IMG/VR virus record: IMGVR_UViG_3300009068_000096
Location: 1 to 35,119 of that record
Strand: one strand, 5' to 3'
Source: a virus
DNA length: 35,119 nt
The translations under genes were made by a program, and so were the position numbers. Numbering within the stretch: position 1 is the stretch's first letter; the number at the start of each line of letters is the position of its first letter. Below are positions 14,008 to 22,202 of this stretch, piece by piece. The notes beneath the pieces were generated by a model. The model searched no databases and was not told the DNA's origin. It saw only the letters and a program-made list of their open reading frames with translations.

Positions 14008-16700
14008 TTAGCCTCCAGTGCGGTGATGCGGGTTGTCAGCGCGGTGATGATGGCTTGTTGTTCTTGGATGGCTTTTACCAAACGGGCTTCTGTTTTGCTC
14101 CACCCAGTAATAGACATAATTTTTTCAGACGAATCATCTGTAGAAATTACATCTGGGTAAACCTGTTGAATTTCTTGTGCAATAAAGCCAATTTGATGCC
14201 CACCGCCATAAGACTCAAGGTAATCAAACTCTACCGGACGCAATGCCATGATGTTAGCAAGCTGTGAAGGCAACTCAGCGATGTTTTCTTTTACCCGTTG
14301 GTCAGATGTTGAGCCAAATGCCGCCGTGTTTGCGCCGTTGGCTGTAATCTTTCCGCAGTTTGCCCCACCATTATTGATTTGAAACTGAATAAAGTTTTGC
14401 GATGTGGTTGAGTCGTTGTCAAACTTGGTTATCAGAATTGCTTGAAATGCTGTATCGCCAGATGTGCCAGTTGTACCAATTGCACTTTGTGATGCAGAAC
14501 TTGTTTTTAAAGCTAATTTATATGATGTTCCACTCGTAGTCCCCACCAGCAAGTTACCGCTGGAGTCGAGAATCATGTTTCTTGCTGGAGAGGCAGTTCC
14601 ATTAGCTTTTGTGAAAAAATTAAGAGACCCGCCTCGTTGGTTCGCTGTTGCGCCTTCTGAATTGGCTTCAATCAAAGCAACAGTTTTATGATTTGTAGTA
14701 TTGGTACTATAAGAAAACAACAACGCCCCAAGAGCTGCCGAACTAGAATCGGCTACAGCCGCATCAGTTTCAATTTGACCTCTTGTTGATGCGTTAGCAA
14801 CTGTTAAATATGTTCCAGCCCTCCAATTTTGTACTTGAGGCGAACTCGTCCCAATCCCCACGTCGCCACTGTTTGGTTGTAACAAAAGAGGAATATAAGC
14901 TGTTCCATATTTTGCTGCGTTTATATATGCCGATCCATTAGTTCCAAGAGTAGTGTCAATTCCCATACTCAAAACTATATTGGAGTTAGCAGAATTTATT
15001 ATGCTAAAATTTCCATAGTTGCCGGTATAAACCTGTGTTACATCTCGCACATCCAGTTTAGCACTCGGACTACTAGCCCCAATCCCCAAGTTGCCGGAGG
15101 AGTCGAGGGTCATTGCTTGGGTGAAGGTGACTGGGTTACCTGCTGTGCCTGATGCCGCAATATTAAATTGAAATGCACCGCTTGCCAAAGCAAGTTCAAG
15201 AGCCGTACCCGTGGTCAAATAAGTGCGACCTGATGTACCGTATATATAGTTGTTCCCATAATAAGTTCCACCATTTCCGCTGGAAATTGACCAAATTGAA
15301 CCAGTTGAACCCAGTTGAAATCCTTTAAATGTAGATGACCAAGCACTAGGCGTAACCCCCAGACCCAAGTTGCCGGAGGAGTCGAGGACTAATTGATTTG
15401 CAGCAGCAACTTCGTTATAGATGCTTAAATTGCCTTGCTGACCAGACGCACCCTCAGTTTCATAGATGTTCCAATGTTGTGTTCCAGCGTAGTTATTAAA
15501 CCGTAGGCCACCTGTTGCACCATTGCCAGCAGCGATGATGACGCTTGCATTGTTGTCCGAACTGCTGACAGTAAGAGACTTTACTCCAGAGGCAGCGCCT
15601 ATTGTTGCATTCCCCGTCGCACTCAGCGTCGTAACGCTCGCCGCCGCTGGTGTGGTCGCTCCGAGGACTCCGTTGATGCCGCCAGTAGTGAACGTGGCGA
15701 CAACAGTCGAATTAACCCCAATAACAACGCCGTCTGTTGTGTCGGTGGTGATAACCCCATAATTGCCGTAACCACCATTAACGAAGTCATTACCCGCAGC
15801 GCGGGATTTCCCGACAATCAACTGCCCAACAGTTGTTTTTAGCTTTACGGCGGCACCATATGCCACTGTCGATGCTTCAAACGTCACGTTCTGCGCTGCT
15901 GATGGAACCGTCGCACTCAGCGTCGTAAACGAACCCGCCAGCGGAGTTGTCGTGCCAATGATGACGTTATTAAGCTGATTGCCGCCACCTGCTACTGTGC
16001 CGCCAAGGGTGAATGCTGGTATGGTTCCCGCACTAGACGGGCTACCCAATGCCCCGCCGTTGACTACAAACGCGCCAGCAGAGCCTGTATTGACTCCAAG
16101 AGCAGTAACGACACCTGTGCCTGTGGTTGTGGTGCTTGGAGCCGCGCCAGCCCCGCCTCCTAAAACCAATGCGCTGGCTGCTAATGCTGCGGAAGATACC
16201 AATGTGCCTGTAGCGGTATAGGCTAGAACACCACCAGATGTGCCTGATGCCAAGCCTGTGCCGCCGTTAGCTACGGGAACAATCCCAGTAGTGGAGGTCA
16301 CTGATACCGTTACAAAATCAACACCGTTCCAAACTACAAGAGCTGCGGTTCCCGCAACGATAGTTACGCCTGTGGTTGGGCCAACCCCGACAATCTTGAT
16401 GCTTTGGGAACTGCTGGTTTTGTTGATGACAATGTAGGGTTTGCTTTGAGCAGGAGCCGTGATAGTTCTTGTTGCGGTTCCACCGGCAGTCCACAGGATA
16501 ACGGCTTGACGCGCTTGGTTAGCTGAAAGCGTCGTTGTGGTAAGCGTTACGTCCGCGTCTGAACTAAGAGTGGTAGTTCCGGCAATTGCTGTGTCCAGCA
16601 GGTTTGTCAGGGAGGCATTTACAACGTCACCCCAAGTGCCGCTTAGTTCACCGGTAACCGGAAGGGCTAGTCCAAGAAGCGTAGTTGAGGCAGTCGTCAT
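14004..16700 (-). CDS. Tail fibre with C-terminal S74 intramolecular chaperone/autoprotease
   Basis: This is an 898-residue, Ser/Thr/Gly/Ala-rich fibre. The N-terminus (LLGLALPVTGELSGTWGDVVN) resembles phage fibre heads that attach to the virion. The middle has repeated shaft elements such as TTLSATGNATIGAA and LDSSGNLGLG / LDSSGNLGIG / LDSSGNLLVG. The last 100 residues form the S74 domain: SDQRVK begins at Ser799 with Lys804 five residues on, the catalytic Ser-Lys spacing of endosialidase-type chaperones, followed by LRPVEFDYL and GFIAQEIQQVYPDVI. Known: the domain trimerises the fibre and then cleaves itself off before the Ser. The final segment is a coiled coil. A long fibre ahead of the lysis genes fits host recognition. 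Confidence 0.9.
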   Translation of the reverse strand: MTTASTTLLGLALPVTGELSGTWGDVVNASLTNLLDTAIAGTTTLSSDADVTLTTTTLSANQARQAVILWTAGGTATRTITAPAQSKPYIVINKTSSSQSIKIVGVGPTTGVTIVAGTAALVVWNGVDFVTVSVTSTTGIVPVANGGTGLASGTSGGVLAYTATGTLVSSAALAASALVLGGGAGAAPSTTTTGTGVVTALGVNTGSAGAFVVNGGALGSPSSAGTIPAFTLGGTVAGGGNQLNNVIIGTTTPLAGSFTTLSATVPSAAQNVTFEASTVAYGAAVKLKTTVGQLIVGKSRAAGNDFVNGGYGNYGVITTDTTDGVVIGVNSTVVATFTTGGINGVLGATTPAAASVTTLSATGNATIGAASGVKSLTVSSSDNNASVIIAAGNGATGGLRFNNYAGTQHWNIYETEGASGQQGNLSIYNEVAAANQLVLDSSGNLGLGVTPSAWSSTFKGFQLGSTGSIWSISSGNGGTYYGNNYIYGTSGRTYLTTGTALELALASGAFQFNIAASGTAGNPVTFTQAMTLDSSGNLGIGASSPSAKLDVRDVTQVYTGNYGNFSIINSANSNIVLSMGIDTTLGTNGSAYINAAKYGTAYIPLLLQPNSGDVGIGTSSPQVQNWRAGTYLTVANASTRGQIETDAAVADSSSAALGALLFSYSTNTTNHKTVALIEANSEGATANQRGGSLNFFTKANGTASPARNMILDSSGNLLVGTTSGTSYKLALKTSSASQSAIGTTGTSGDTAFQAILITKFDNDSTTSQNFIQFQINNGGANCGKITANGANTAAFGSTSDQRVKENIAELPSQLANIMALRPVEFDYLESYGGGHQIGFIAQEIQQVYPDVISTDDSSEKIMSITGWSKTEARLVKAIQEQQAIITALTTRITALEAK

Positions 16701-16712
16701 AATGATTCCTTA

Positions 16713-17609
16713 CTAAATAGTTTGTATTTCTTCCCAAACAGGGGTTTGTTCTGTTTCTACAGCGCCCCAAACTGGGACTTGAACCGTTGTTATTGAAGAC
16801 CAATTAGGCGTTTGCGTATTCGTTATTGTAGTCCAGCCAGCCGTTTGTGAATCAGTAATCGGTGACCAATTTGGGTTTTGAACTGTGTTAATAAGTGTCC
16901 AATAAACCGCTATTGAATCCCCGACATACCCCGCTGCCGCGTTTCCAGTAAGTGCAAAAGATGTTGCTGCGCGAGAAACTGTGCCTACCAACCCCGCTGA
17001 ATCTACCCCGGTTAGGGCTATTGTCCTGCTCTGAACTACTGTGCCAACAGCACCGTTTGCTTGATTTGACGGCAGCGGGACAATAACTTGAGCCACTACA
17101 CCAGCCGCATCAACCCCTGTTACGTCTACCGCCCTGCTTTGAACAACCGTTCCAACTACACCAGATGCTGCGTTTCCAGTTAAGGCTAACGATGCCCCGC
17201 CGTGCGTTACCGTTCCTACATCACCACTAGCCACATCCCCCGTTAACGCAAAACTCCTTGCTCCCAGAGCTACCGATCCAACCGCTCCAGTTGCTGCGTT
17301 ACCGGTTAAAGCTGCTTCTTTGCTATGGACTACCGTTCCAACTGCGCCACTTGCAACAACCCCGGTCAAGGCTATGGTCAGGCTTGGCGTTACCGAACCT
17401 ACCGAACCTGTTGCTACATCACCTGCTTCTTCGTCTGTAACGCTGGATATTACAGTTCCTACCGTCCCTGCTGCGCTGACTCCGGTTAAAGCTATGGTCT
17501 TACTTACTCCAACCGTGCCTACATTACCCGCTCCTTCTACGCCGGTTAGACTGAGGGTGCCGCTCCAACCATTAGCACCCCATGTGCTATCCCCCCAGCC
17601 TAAAGACAT
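16713..17609 (-). CDS. Virion repeat protein: 20-residue Gly/Val repeats and 11-residue Trp repeats
   Basis: The 298-residue product begins MSLGWGDSTWGANGW. About eleven copies of a 20-residue unit with consensus ALTGxxAxGxVGTV follow, one of them shortened. The C-terminus has five 11-residue units, each beginning with Trp and carrying a Q-T-P/V core (for example WTTITNTQTPN), and ends WEEIQTI. No enzyme motif is visible. The repeats suggest an extended beta-structured spike or fibre segment. It lies between a beta-rich virion protein and the S74 fibre, so a tail-surface role is likely. The family is not recognised by name. Confidence 0.78.
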   Translation of the reverse strand: MSLGWGDSTWGANGWSGTLSLTGVEGAGNVGTVGVSKTIALTGVSAAGTVGTVISSVTDEEAGDVATGSVGSVTPSLTIALTGVVASGAVGTVVHSKEAALTGNAATGAVGSVALGARSFALTGDVASGDVGTVTHGGASLALTGNAASGVVGTVVQSRAVDVTGVDAAGVVAQVIVPLPSNQANGAVGTVVQSRTIALTGVDSAGLVGTVSRAATSFALTGNAAAGYVGDSIAVYWTLINTVQNPNWSPITDSQTAGWTTITNTQTPNWSSITTVQVPVWGAVETEQTPVWEEIQTI

Positions 17610-17618
17610 AGCTCACCC

Positions 17619-18092
17619 TTAAGTAGTGGACAAGCGTATGAGAGCAGTCGTTGTCGTGTTTGAAGGCATAGTCAAAGTGAACGTGCCAGCAGTAATCGTT
17701 TGTGACCCGAACGTGTGGACAGAGACAGCCTTGTTGGACTGAGTGCTGTTGTAGATCAACACCGTATCAAAAGCGGTTGTCAAAGTCACGGTCGTGTAAA
17801 CAATAGATGCTGAAGGCGTCCAATAGCCCACACCCGCCGTAGACGAAGAATTAGTCGAGGTAGGAGCCGTCGCATTAGTAACTGTTACGCCACCCGCTGT
17901 ATAACCAGTGCCTGAAACTTCTCCAGTAGCTGAATATGCCGTAGTGGATGCGTTGTAAGTGGCTGACGCTAGATACAGCGCAGCTTTAACGGTGTCCGTG
18001 GTTGGCGAAGTTAAACTGCCACGAGAAACAATCGTTGAGGTTCCAAACTGGTGCTGACCGAGCATCAGTTCACCGAGAAACGAAGTACACAT
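17619..18092 (-). CDS. Beta-rich virion protein, paralogue of the 18806-19216 product
   Basis: The product from the first canonical start (ATG 18092) is 157 residues. It is Thr/Ser-rich and aligns with the 136-aa product at 18806-19216 through ALYL, TGYTAGG, TNAT, KAVSV and a TFTLTMPSNTTTTALIR-type end, so the two are paralogues. The ATG has no ribosome binding site. An AAGGA stands six bases before an ATC at 18110, and the codons from there (IANTQSMCTSF) continue the similarity to the paralogue and to phage proteins I know that begin M-A-x-T-x-x-MCTSF. Initiation at AUC is therefore possible. The role is probably a tail or decoration protein. Confidence 0.8.
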   Translation of the reverse strand: MCTSFLGELMLGQHQFGTSTIVSRGSLTSPTTDTVKAALYLASATYNASTTAYSATGEVSGTGYTAGGVTVTNATAPTSTNSSSTAGVGYWTPSASIVYTTVTLTTAFDTVLIYNSTQSNKAVSVHTFGSQTITAGTFTLTMPSNTTTTALIRLSTT

Positions 18093-18128
18093 ACTTTGAG
18101 TGTTTGCGATGATAGTTCCTTTTTTGGG

Positions 18129-18599
18129 CTACGCCCAATTTAAATTTTTTGCTTTGTGCGATTGATTTCCACTTCGAATAAAACTTATGTGTCCTTGAGA
18201 AACGCCAAGCGAAGCAGCAATTTCTCGCTGTAATCCCTGCGCTGTTTTTGCAAATTCAACTTGATCGTTTGTTAGTTTAGCTCGACCATGTGATTCACCA
18301 AAGCAAACACGCATTTTTCTTTTTGCATCTTGCATATTTTCTGCTCTTGTTCCAAGATTTAAATGTTCTGGGTTTACACAAGAAGGATTATCACAAGAGT
18401 GCATTACATCTCTTTTATCTAACGCACCAACAAAAAGTCTATAGGAAACACGATGCGCTAGCTCGTTTCTTTTAGGGGTTCTAAAAAATCCATACCCGTT
18501 TTTCATGCAATAGGCTTCCCACAGCCAGCAGCCGTTCTCCGCCTTATGCACTTTGGACATAAAACGCTCGGTTTCTGACATCCGTGGTTTACCAGCCAA
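18129..18599 (-). CDS. HNH homing endonuclease (HNH_3 type) with C-terminal helix-turn-helix
   Basis: The start is TTG 18599, chosen because AGGAG lies at good spacing; the first ATG, seven codons in, has none. The product is 156 residues. Its segment GCWLWEAYCMKNGYGFF, the AHR at 48-50 and HSCDNPSCVNPEHL at 67-80 give the beta-beta-alpha metal HNH motif. The tail (LTNDQVEFAKTAQGLQREIAASLGVSQGHISFI) is a helix-turn-helix that would position the nuclease on DNA. Known: such free-standing genes spread by cutting phages that lack them. It sits among virion genes between the two paralogues, typical of a selfish insertion. Confidence 0.9.
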   Translation of the reverse strand: MAGKPRMSETERFMSKVHKAENGCWLWEAYCMKNGYGFFRTPKRNELAHRVSYRLFVGALDKRDVMHSCDNPSCVNPEHLNLGTRAENMQDAKRKMRVCFGESHGRAKLTNDQVEFAKTAQGLQREIAASLGVSQGHISFIRSGNQSHKAKNLNWA

Positions 18600-18608
18600 T
18601 TTAAACTC

Positions 18609-18803
18609 CTATCCTATTGATGCGGTTTCGCCACCAGCGAAGGTCGGCATTTTCTTTAGCGTCACATGAGCCGAACGATGCACGAGTTCACCCTCAAGCC
18701 AATACTCGACCCATGTAGTGGATTCATTATCATTATCAACAGAACCTTCCCTCTTCTCCAGCAAGGAATCGTCCATCTCGCCTTTTGTGGTAGTGACTAG
18801 CAT
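18609..18803 (-). CDS. Small conserved phage protein of unknown function
   Basis: The 64-residue product starts MLVTTTKGEMDDSLLEKREG and contains WVEYWLEGELVHRSAHVTLKK. The sequence is well ordered and has no membrane segment. I recall very similar short proteins from other phages in the same place, next to adaptor and decoration genes, but no function. The start ATG has GGATAT about six bases upstream. It separates the two beta-rich paralogues together with the HNH gene. Conservation and position argue for a real gene. Confidence 0.75.
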   Translation of the reverse strand: MLVTTTKGEMDDSLLEKREGSVDNDNESTTWVEYWLEGELVHRSAHVTLKKMPTFAGGETASIG

Positions 18804-18805
18804 GT

Positions 18806-19216
18806 CTATATCCTAATGAGCGCAGAAGTGTAAGTGTTTGCTGGCATCTGAACAGTGAATGTATTAACCGAAGTCTTATCAGCGCCAAAGTTTATAACTG
18901 CCACGGACTTGTTTGCTTTTGAGTAGTTGTATATCAACCCACCTCGTGCCGTCAAAACACCTGCCCACGCAGCATCATCGAAGTCTATATATACCGTTGT
19001 GCCGTAGGTCAGGACGGTAGCGTTGGTCAAAACAATCCCACCAGCCGTGTAACCTGTGCCTGTAGTCTCACCATTAGTCGTGTAAACAGTGGTATCTGCA
19101 TCCAGATTGGCGGTAGACAAATACAACGCCAGCTTCATTGTGTCTGTGGTGAAGTCGTGGACAGCAAGGGGTAACTGTCCCTTGAAGCTAGTAGTCAGTG
19201 TTTGGACGATAGACAT
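18806..19216 (-). CDS. Beta-rich virion protein, paralogue of the 17619-18092 product
   Basis: This is a 136-residue, Thr-rich beta protein starting MSIVQTLTTSFKGQL. Shared with its paralogue are the ALYLS segment, TGYTAGGIVLTNAT, the KSVAVINFG segment and the MPANTYTSALIR end. It begins with TAATG coupling to the upstream adaptor gene. Such proteins occur beside adaptor proteins in podovirus-like phages, where I expect a tail-nozzle, fibre-attachment or decoration role. No catalytic motif is visible. Confidence 0.8.
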   Translation of the reverse strand: MSIVQTLTTSFKGQLPLAVHDFTTDTMKLALYLSTANLDADTTVYTTNGETTGTGYTAGGIVLTNATVLTYGTTVYIDFDDAAWAGVLTARGGLIYNYSKANKSVAVINFGADKTSVNTFTVQMPANTYTSALIRI

Positions 19217-19869
19217 TAGGCAACCTTATTCCTGACCTGACCAGAACGATAAGCATCCTGACGCTGTTTACCATCCCCGAGGTTTTTCAGCATCTTCAAC
19301 GAAATTACATACATGCTCTCATAGTTTGCAATAACGTCCGCTTCGCCCTTCATAAACCGGATAGCCTCAATCAGTGCGCCATTAAGCAGCGCCGAATCAA
19401 AGTTGTCTCCAAGCCAAGTCGTGCCAGCGGTGACAATGGACTCGGGGTAATAGTAGTAATGCAGCTCTGCGTTATAGGTAGCATCCGGTGTTGGGCCAAC
19501 AATCAGAGTCAACTCAGTAACGTCATTAGAAGCTGGGCCAAATATCGCGTAATACTTGGGCAACCCTGTTCCACCGGTAGAGCCGGGGAAAGCTTCACGC
19601 ATGAAGTTCACATCTTTGTTGATGAGGTAGGTGTAGTCCCCACTGGTCGGAAAGACTGCCAACGAATAGACGGACAGAAAATCTGTCGGGGTTGCCAGAT
19701 ATTTGTTCCCGCTAGTCAACGTCCCAGTGACATTCTTACGCAGATTGGCAATCTGAACAGTGTTATAAATCTTCTGTTCTGCCTGTTGCGTGAACATGGC
19801 AAGTTGATCCGCTGTGAACGTATTCTCAGTGATGTCTTGAATATTGGTGCAGAGACTTGCGTAGTTCAT
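19216..19869 (-). CDS. Head-tail adaptor (SU10-type phage adaptor)
   Basis: This 217-residue protein starts MNYASLCTNIQDITEN. The first 50 residues (FTADQLAMFTQQAEQKIYNTV), the LATPTDFLSVYSLAV strand and the later helices (LLNGALIEAIRFMKGEADVIANYESMY) match the phage adaptor fold known from SU10-like and tail-tubular-A-like proteins. Known: twelve copies sit between portal and tail nozzle. The tail ends in basic residues. It is followed by TAATG coupling to the beta-rich gene and preceded by a 55-aa gene. I am fairly sure of the adaptor class but not of the exact subfamily. Confidence 0.8.
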   Translation of the reverse strand: MNYASLCTNIQDITENTFTADQLAMFTQQAEQKIYNTVQIANLRKNVTGTLTSGNKYLATPTDFLSVYSLAVFPTSGDYTYLINKDVNFMREAFPGSTGGTGLPKYYAIFGPASNDVTELTLIVGPTPDATYNAELHYYYYPESIVTAGTTWLGDNFDSALLNGALIEAIRFMKGEADVIANYESMYVISLKMLKNLGDGKQRQDAYRSGQVRNKVA

Positions 19870-19879
19870 AAACTACTCC

Positions 19880-20047
19880 CTAACCCATTGGGCCACGAGC
19901 CATTTTACCCTTGGTTTGGGCTTTACCACCACGGACTAAAATTCCGCCCGAAGCCATACCGTGCAGCTTCTTTTCATGCCCTTTAACCTCTTTGTCAGCA
20001 ATCTTTTTGACCTGCTTGACATCACCACCAGACAGATATTTCTTCAT
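19880..20047 (-). CDS. Small basic Gly-rich phage protein
   Basis: A frame of 55 residues fills the gap between two clear genes. It reads MKKYLSGGDVKQVKKIADKE and then a Lys/His/Gly-rich end with MASGGILVRGGKAQTKG and ARGPMG. AAGGAG lies directly upstream of ATG 20047, and the stop lies 11 bases before the adaptor start. The ASGGI/RGG signature recurs in the Met/Lys-rich protein and in the ejection-type proteins of this window. It is probably a small virion or packaging protein; its function is unknown. Confidence 0.75.
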   Translation of the reverse strand: MKKYLSGGDVKQVKKIADKEVKGHEKKLHGMASGGILVRGGKAQTKGKMARGPMG

Positions 20048-20056
20048 AATAGCTCC

Positions 20057-20446
20057 TTAAGTTGTCACTACTGTTACGGTGCCTAACTGTATATCCAACG
20101 TCAAATAGTTGGGGGTCAGCCCTGCGTCATTTAGGGAAGCCCCGCCAATCGGGTTCCAGCCCCACTGAATCTGCCTACTACCATCTCCCAGAGACCCGTT
20201 TGCAAGCACTCCAGAGGTCTGATAGGTCGTGTCTGTCCGTGGATTTCTCAGGGCTTGAGGGTCATCGACCGGATACATGCCCAACTGCAACTGTGGTTGA
20301 TCTGGTTCAAAACATTCTTGGCAGACTAATATATTAATATTTTTAGTCTTAATAATCAAAGTTTTAAGGTCTCTAAGGCGATATCTAAACCCGCAACGGT
20401 CACATATCGCAATAGCATTTTTACCTGAAGCGTATCTATTCCCCAT
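20057..20446 (-). CDS. Zinc-ribbon virion-associated protein
   Basis: This 129-residue protein has a four-Cys zinc ribbon (CDRC at about residues 15-18 and CQEC at about 38-41) in its first 50 residues. A Pro/Asp/Asn-rich segment and a short beta C-terminus (LTLDIQLGTVTVVTT) follow. Small zinc-ribbon proteins of this kind are common between adaptor genes in phages, but I know no proven role. Its first ten bases overlap the end of the LAGLIDADG gene. AGGGCAATAC just upstream gives a weak ribosome binding site. Confidence 0.72.
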   Translation of the reverse strand: MGNRYASGKNAIAICDRCGFRYRLRDLKTLIIKTKNINILVCQECFEPDQPQLQLGMYPVDDPQALRNPRTDTTYQTSGVLANGSLGDGSRQIQWGWNPIGGASLNDAGLTPNYLTLDIQLGTVTVVTT

Positions 20447-20927
20447 GTATTGCCCTTGCTGGCAACGCCGGGGTTTTCATGCTTGACCTGATGTCCTGTA
20501 ACATACTACGTAAAGCAACTCGCGAAGCCATTACTTCATCTGGAATTGGATTATCCAATCTTCCGTACTTTTTGCCGTTGGCGGAAAACATTTGATATTT
20601 AAGCGCCGCAGCAATTTGTTCTTTTTTTACTACTGAATACGGTTGTATTTCTTTTAAAAAAGCCAACGCTTCTTCATTTCTTGAAACCCAACGATGCTGC
20701 ACAGACCATCTACGACCATTAGGGGTGCGGGAATTTGATGTGCTAATTGAGCCACCAAAATTTTCTAAAAAAAGTTGTAAACAAGGAAGGCTGGTTTGCG
20801 TTACATTGGCATGTAAACTTGTCCTAAAACCGTGACGGCAACGCGCCTCCTTGGACATTTCTACCATTACACAGCCTTCGCCGTCAAAAAAACCAGCAGC
20901 CCAAGCGAGGAAGAGTTGATCTTTCAT
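20436..20927 (-). CDS. LAGLIDADG-type homing endonuclease
   Basis: The product is 163 residues with one LAGLIDADG motif at residues 7-18 (LAWAAGFFDGEG) whose acidic residues are Asp15 and Glu17. A basic beta region and a hydrophobic helix (EALAFLKEIQPYSVVKKEQ) follow, typical of a single-motif enzyme that works as a dimer. ATG 20927 lies in TAATG coupling with the preceding adaptor-like gene, and the 3' end overlaps the zinc-ribbon gene, so insertion left both neighbours intact. Known role: DNA cleavage that spreads its own gene. Confidence 0.9.
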   Translation of the reverse strand: MKDQLFLAWAAGFFDGEGCVMVEMSKEARCRHGFRTSLHANVTQTSLPCLQLFLENFGGSISTSNSRTPNGRRWSVQHRWVSRNEEALAFLKEIQPYSVVKKEQIAAALKYQMFSANGKKYGRLDNPIPDEVMASRVALRSMLQDIRSSMKTPALPARAIHGE

Positions 20928-21856
20928 TACCCGCCGCCGCTAATATACATCCGACGCGGGACAAACCGAATCGCTGCCTTTTCCCTGTCCTCACCCGCCG
21001 CAAGGTCAAACTGCTCGTTATATACCTGTTTGAGCATATCCAGACGAGGCGCTAAATCCGGCACTTTCATGGCAATGTAGTAAGCCAAGCCAGCCACAAC
21101 ACAAGGCAGGAACCGGAAGTTCATGTCCGCAGTCTGCACCCCAGCCCCAGCATCTTGTATCCGACGCATCCGCCAGTAGATAAACTGATAGGTCTGGGTG
21201 TTGTCCGGTGTCAGCCAAACGGTAATCGCCGGTAGATTCGGGTTGTAAATAGCCGTTCCGGTGGTGTGCGCGGCTGCTGTGGTGCCGTTCTGCGCCCTGA
21301 AAACACCGCCCAAGGTGTTACCACTCAGGTAGCCGTAGTAAATGTCCTCAGAATCGATCCTGATGAACCCAGCACCGGGAAGCCCCACAACCGTAGACAG
21401 CGTAATGGTCGTGGTTGTGGCGGTGATTGTTCCACTCAATGTGGAGTTGGTTGGAGACAGAACGCCAGACAACCTCTGGACAAAGACTTGAATCGGTCTG
21501 CCTTGAGCCAGCTTGTTAGGGATTGTTGCGTAGGTCGGCATACTGATGCGCGTGATGGACAGGTCAGACTGAGTAGACGCCGTGTTACTACCGGTGCGGA
21601 TCACATGATCCATCAGATCAATCGTGTCCAAGGGCAGAGCATAGGTGTTTAAACCTGCTGTCAGGGTTAGCGCACCCTGATCTATTGTCCACATATTGAT
21701 GCCACGGTTCTGCCACTCGATGGTCATCAAGTTCATGGAACGACGAGCTGTCCGAAGATCGTAACCCGTCCGCATTTCCTGCCCAGCGCGTTCCCATGCC
21801 TCTTCAGCAATTTCTGCAAAGTCGAGGGTAAACCCAGTTGAGCCGGAAGTTGTCAT
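20927..21856 (-). CDS. Structural protein, probable head-tail connector or tail adaptor
   Basis: This is a 309-residue protein. The N-terminus (DFAEIAEEAWERAGQEMRTG, then ARRSMNLMTIEWQNRGINMW) is a helical pattern I know from connector and adaptor proteins of podovirus-like phages. The middle contains beta strands with a Thr/Ile-rich insert (TATTTTITLSTVVG), and the C-terminal part (FRFLPCVVAGLAYYIAMKVP) is again helical. ATG 21856 has TAATG-type contact with the DUF-like small gene upstream. It could be the gp4-like tail accessory factor or a second adaptor; the data do not decide. Confidence 0.72.
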   Translation of the reverse strand: MTTSGSTGFTLDFAEIAEEAWERAGQEMRTGYDLRTARRSMNLMTIEWQNRGINMWTIDQGALTLTAGLNTYALPLDTIDLMDHVIRTGSNTASTQSDLSITRISMPTYATIPNKLAQGRPIQVFVQRLSGVLSPTNSTLSGTITATTTTITLSTVVGLPGAGFIRIDSEDIYYGYLSGNTLGGVFRAQNGTTAAAHTTGTAIYNPNLPAITVWLTPDNTQTYQFIYWRMRRIQDAGAGVQTADMNFRFLPCVVAGLAYYIAMKVPDLAPRLDMLKQVYNEQFDLAAGEDREKAAIRFVPRRMYISGGG

Positions 21857-22089
21857 TATCTATATCCTGCGGTTTTTCTAGCGATGCTCTTGGGTTGGGC
21901 TACAAACTGCTTACCTGCTGCCTTACCTGCACGTTTAGCCCTCGTTGTTGCCGCGTATTCCTGCGGACTGAGGGATTTTATAGCTGCTTCAGGCAGATAT
22001 CGCTCACCTGTCTTTGACGAGGGCTTACCTGACTTAGTACGCCATTTCTGGGCAGTCCAGTCTTTGAGCGATTGCTGCGGGGCTTTCAC
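21856..22089 (-). CDS. Small basic conserved phage protein (SLKDW / KSGKPSSKTGERYLP type)
   Basis: The 77-residue product starts at GTG 22089, whose last bases overlap the stop of the 38-aa gene (GTGA). It reads MKAPQQSLKDWTAQKW and contains GKPSSKTGERYLPEAA, a Lys/Ala/Gly-rich stretch and a basic end (KSIARKTAGYR). I recognise it as a conserved small phage protein of unknown function. It is highly basic and has no membrane segment. It lies in a run of similar small basic genes, where nucleic-acid contact or a minor virion role is possible. Confidence 0.75.
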   Translation of the reverse strand: MKAPQQSLKDWTAQKWRTKSGKPSSKTGERYLPEAAIKSLSPQEYAATTRAKRAGKAAGKQFVAQPKSIARKTAGYR

Positions 22090-22202
22090 TTTTTTGCGTC
22101 CTCTTTTTCAAGTAATTCAGCGTTTATTTCTTCGTCAGTCACTGCGTCACAATCACATTGACCAGCTTCTTCAAGCAGACAATCTTTGGTATGTTCAATC
22201 AC
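22086..22202 (-). CDS. Small acidic Cys-containing protein (38 aa)
   Basis: A short frame starts at GTG 22202. An excellent GGAGGAGG Shine-Dalgarno sequence (22208-22215) stands five bases before it. The product begins with VIEHTKDCLLEEAGQCDCDA and ends in a Glu/Lys-rich helix. Cys8, Cys17 and Cys19 might bind a metal. The frame overlaps the genes on both sides, which is the rule in this operon. The product has no known family, so its reality rests on the strong binding site and tight packing. Confidence 0.62.
   Translation of the reverse strand: MIEHTKDCLLEEAGQCDCDAVTDEEINAELLEKEDAKK

Noticed and set aside
20436-20927. Direct repeats around the LAGLIDADG gene
   Set aside because: Only a GGGyAAT-sized match was seen at the two junctions, too short to claim.
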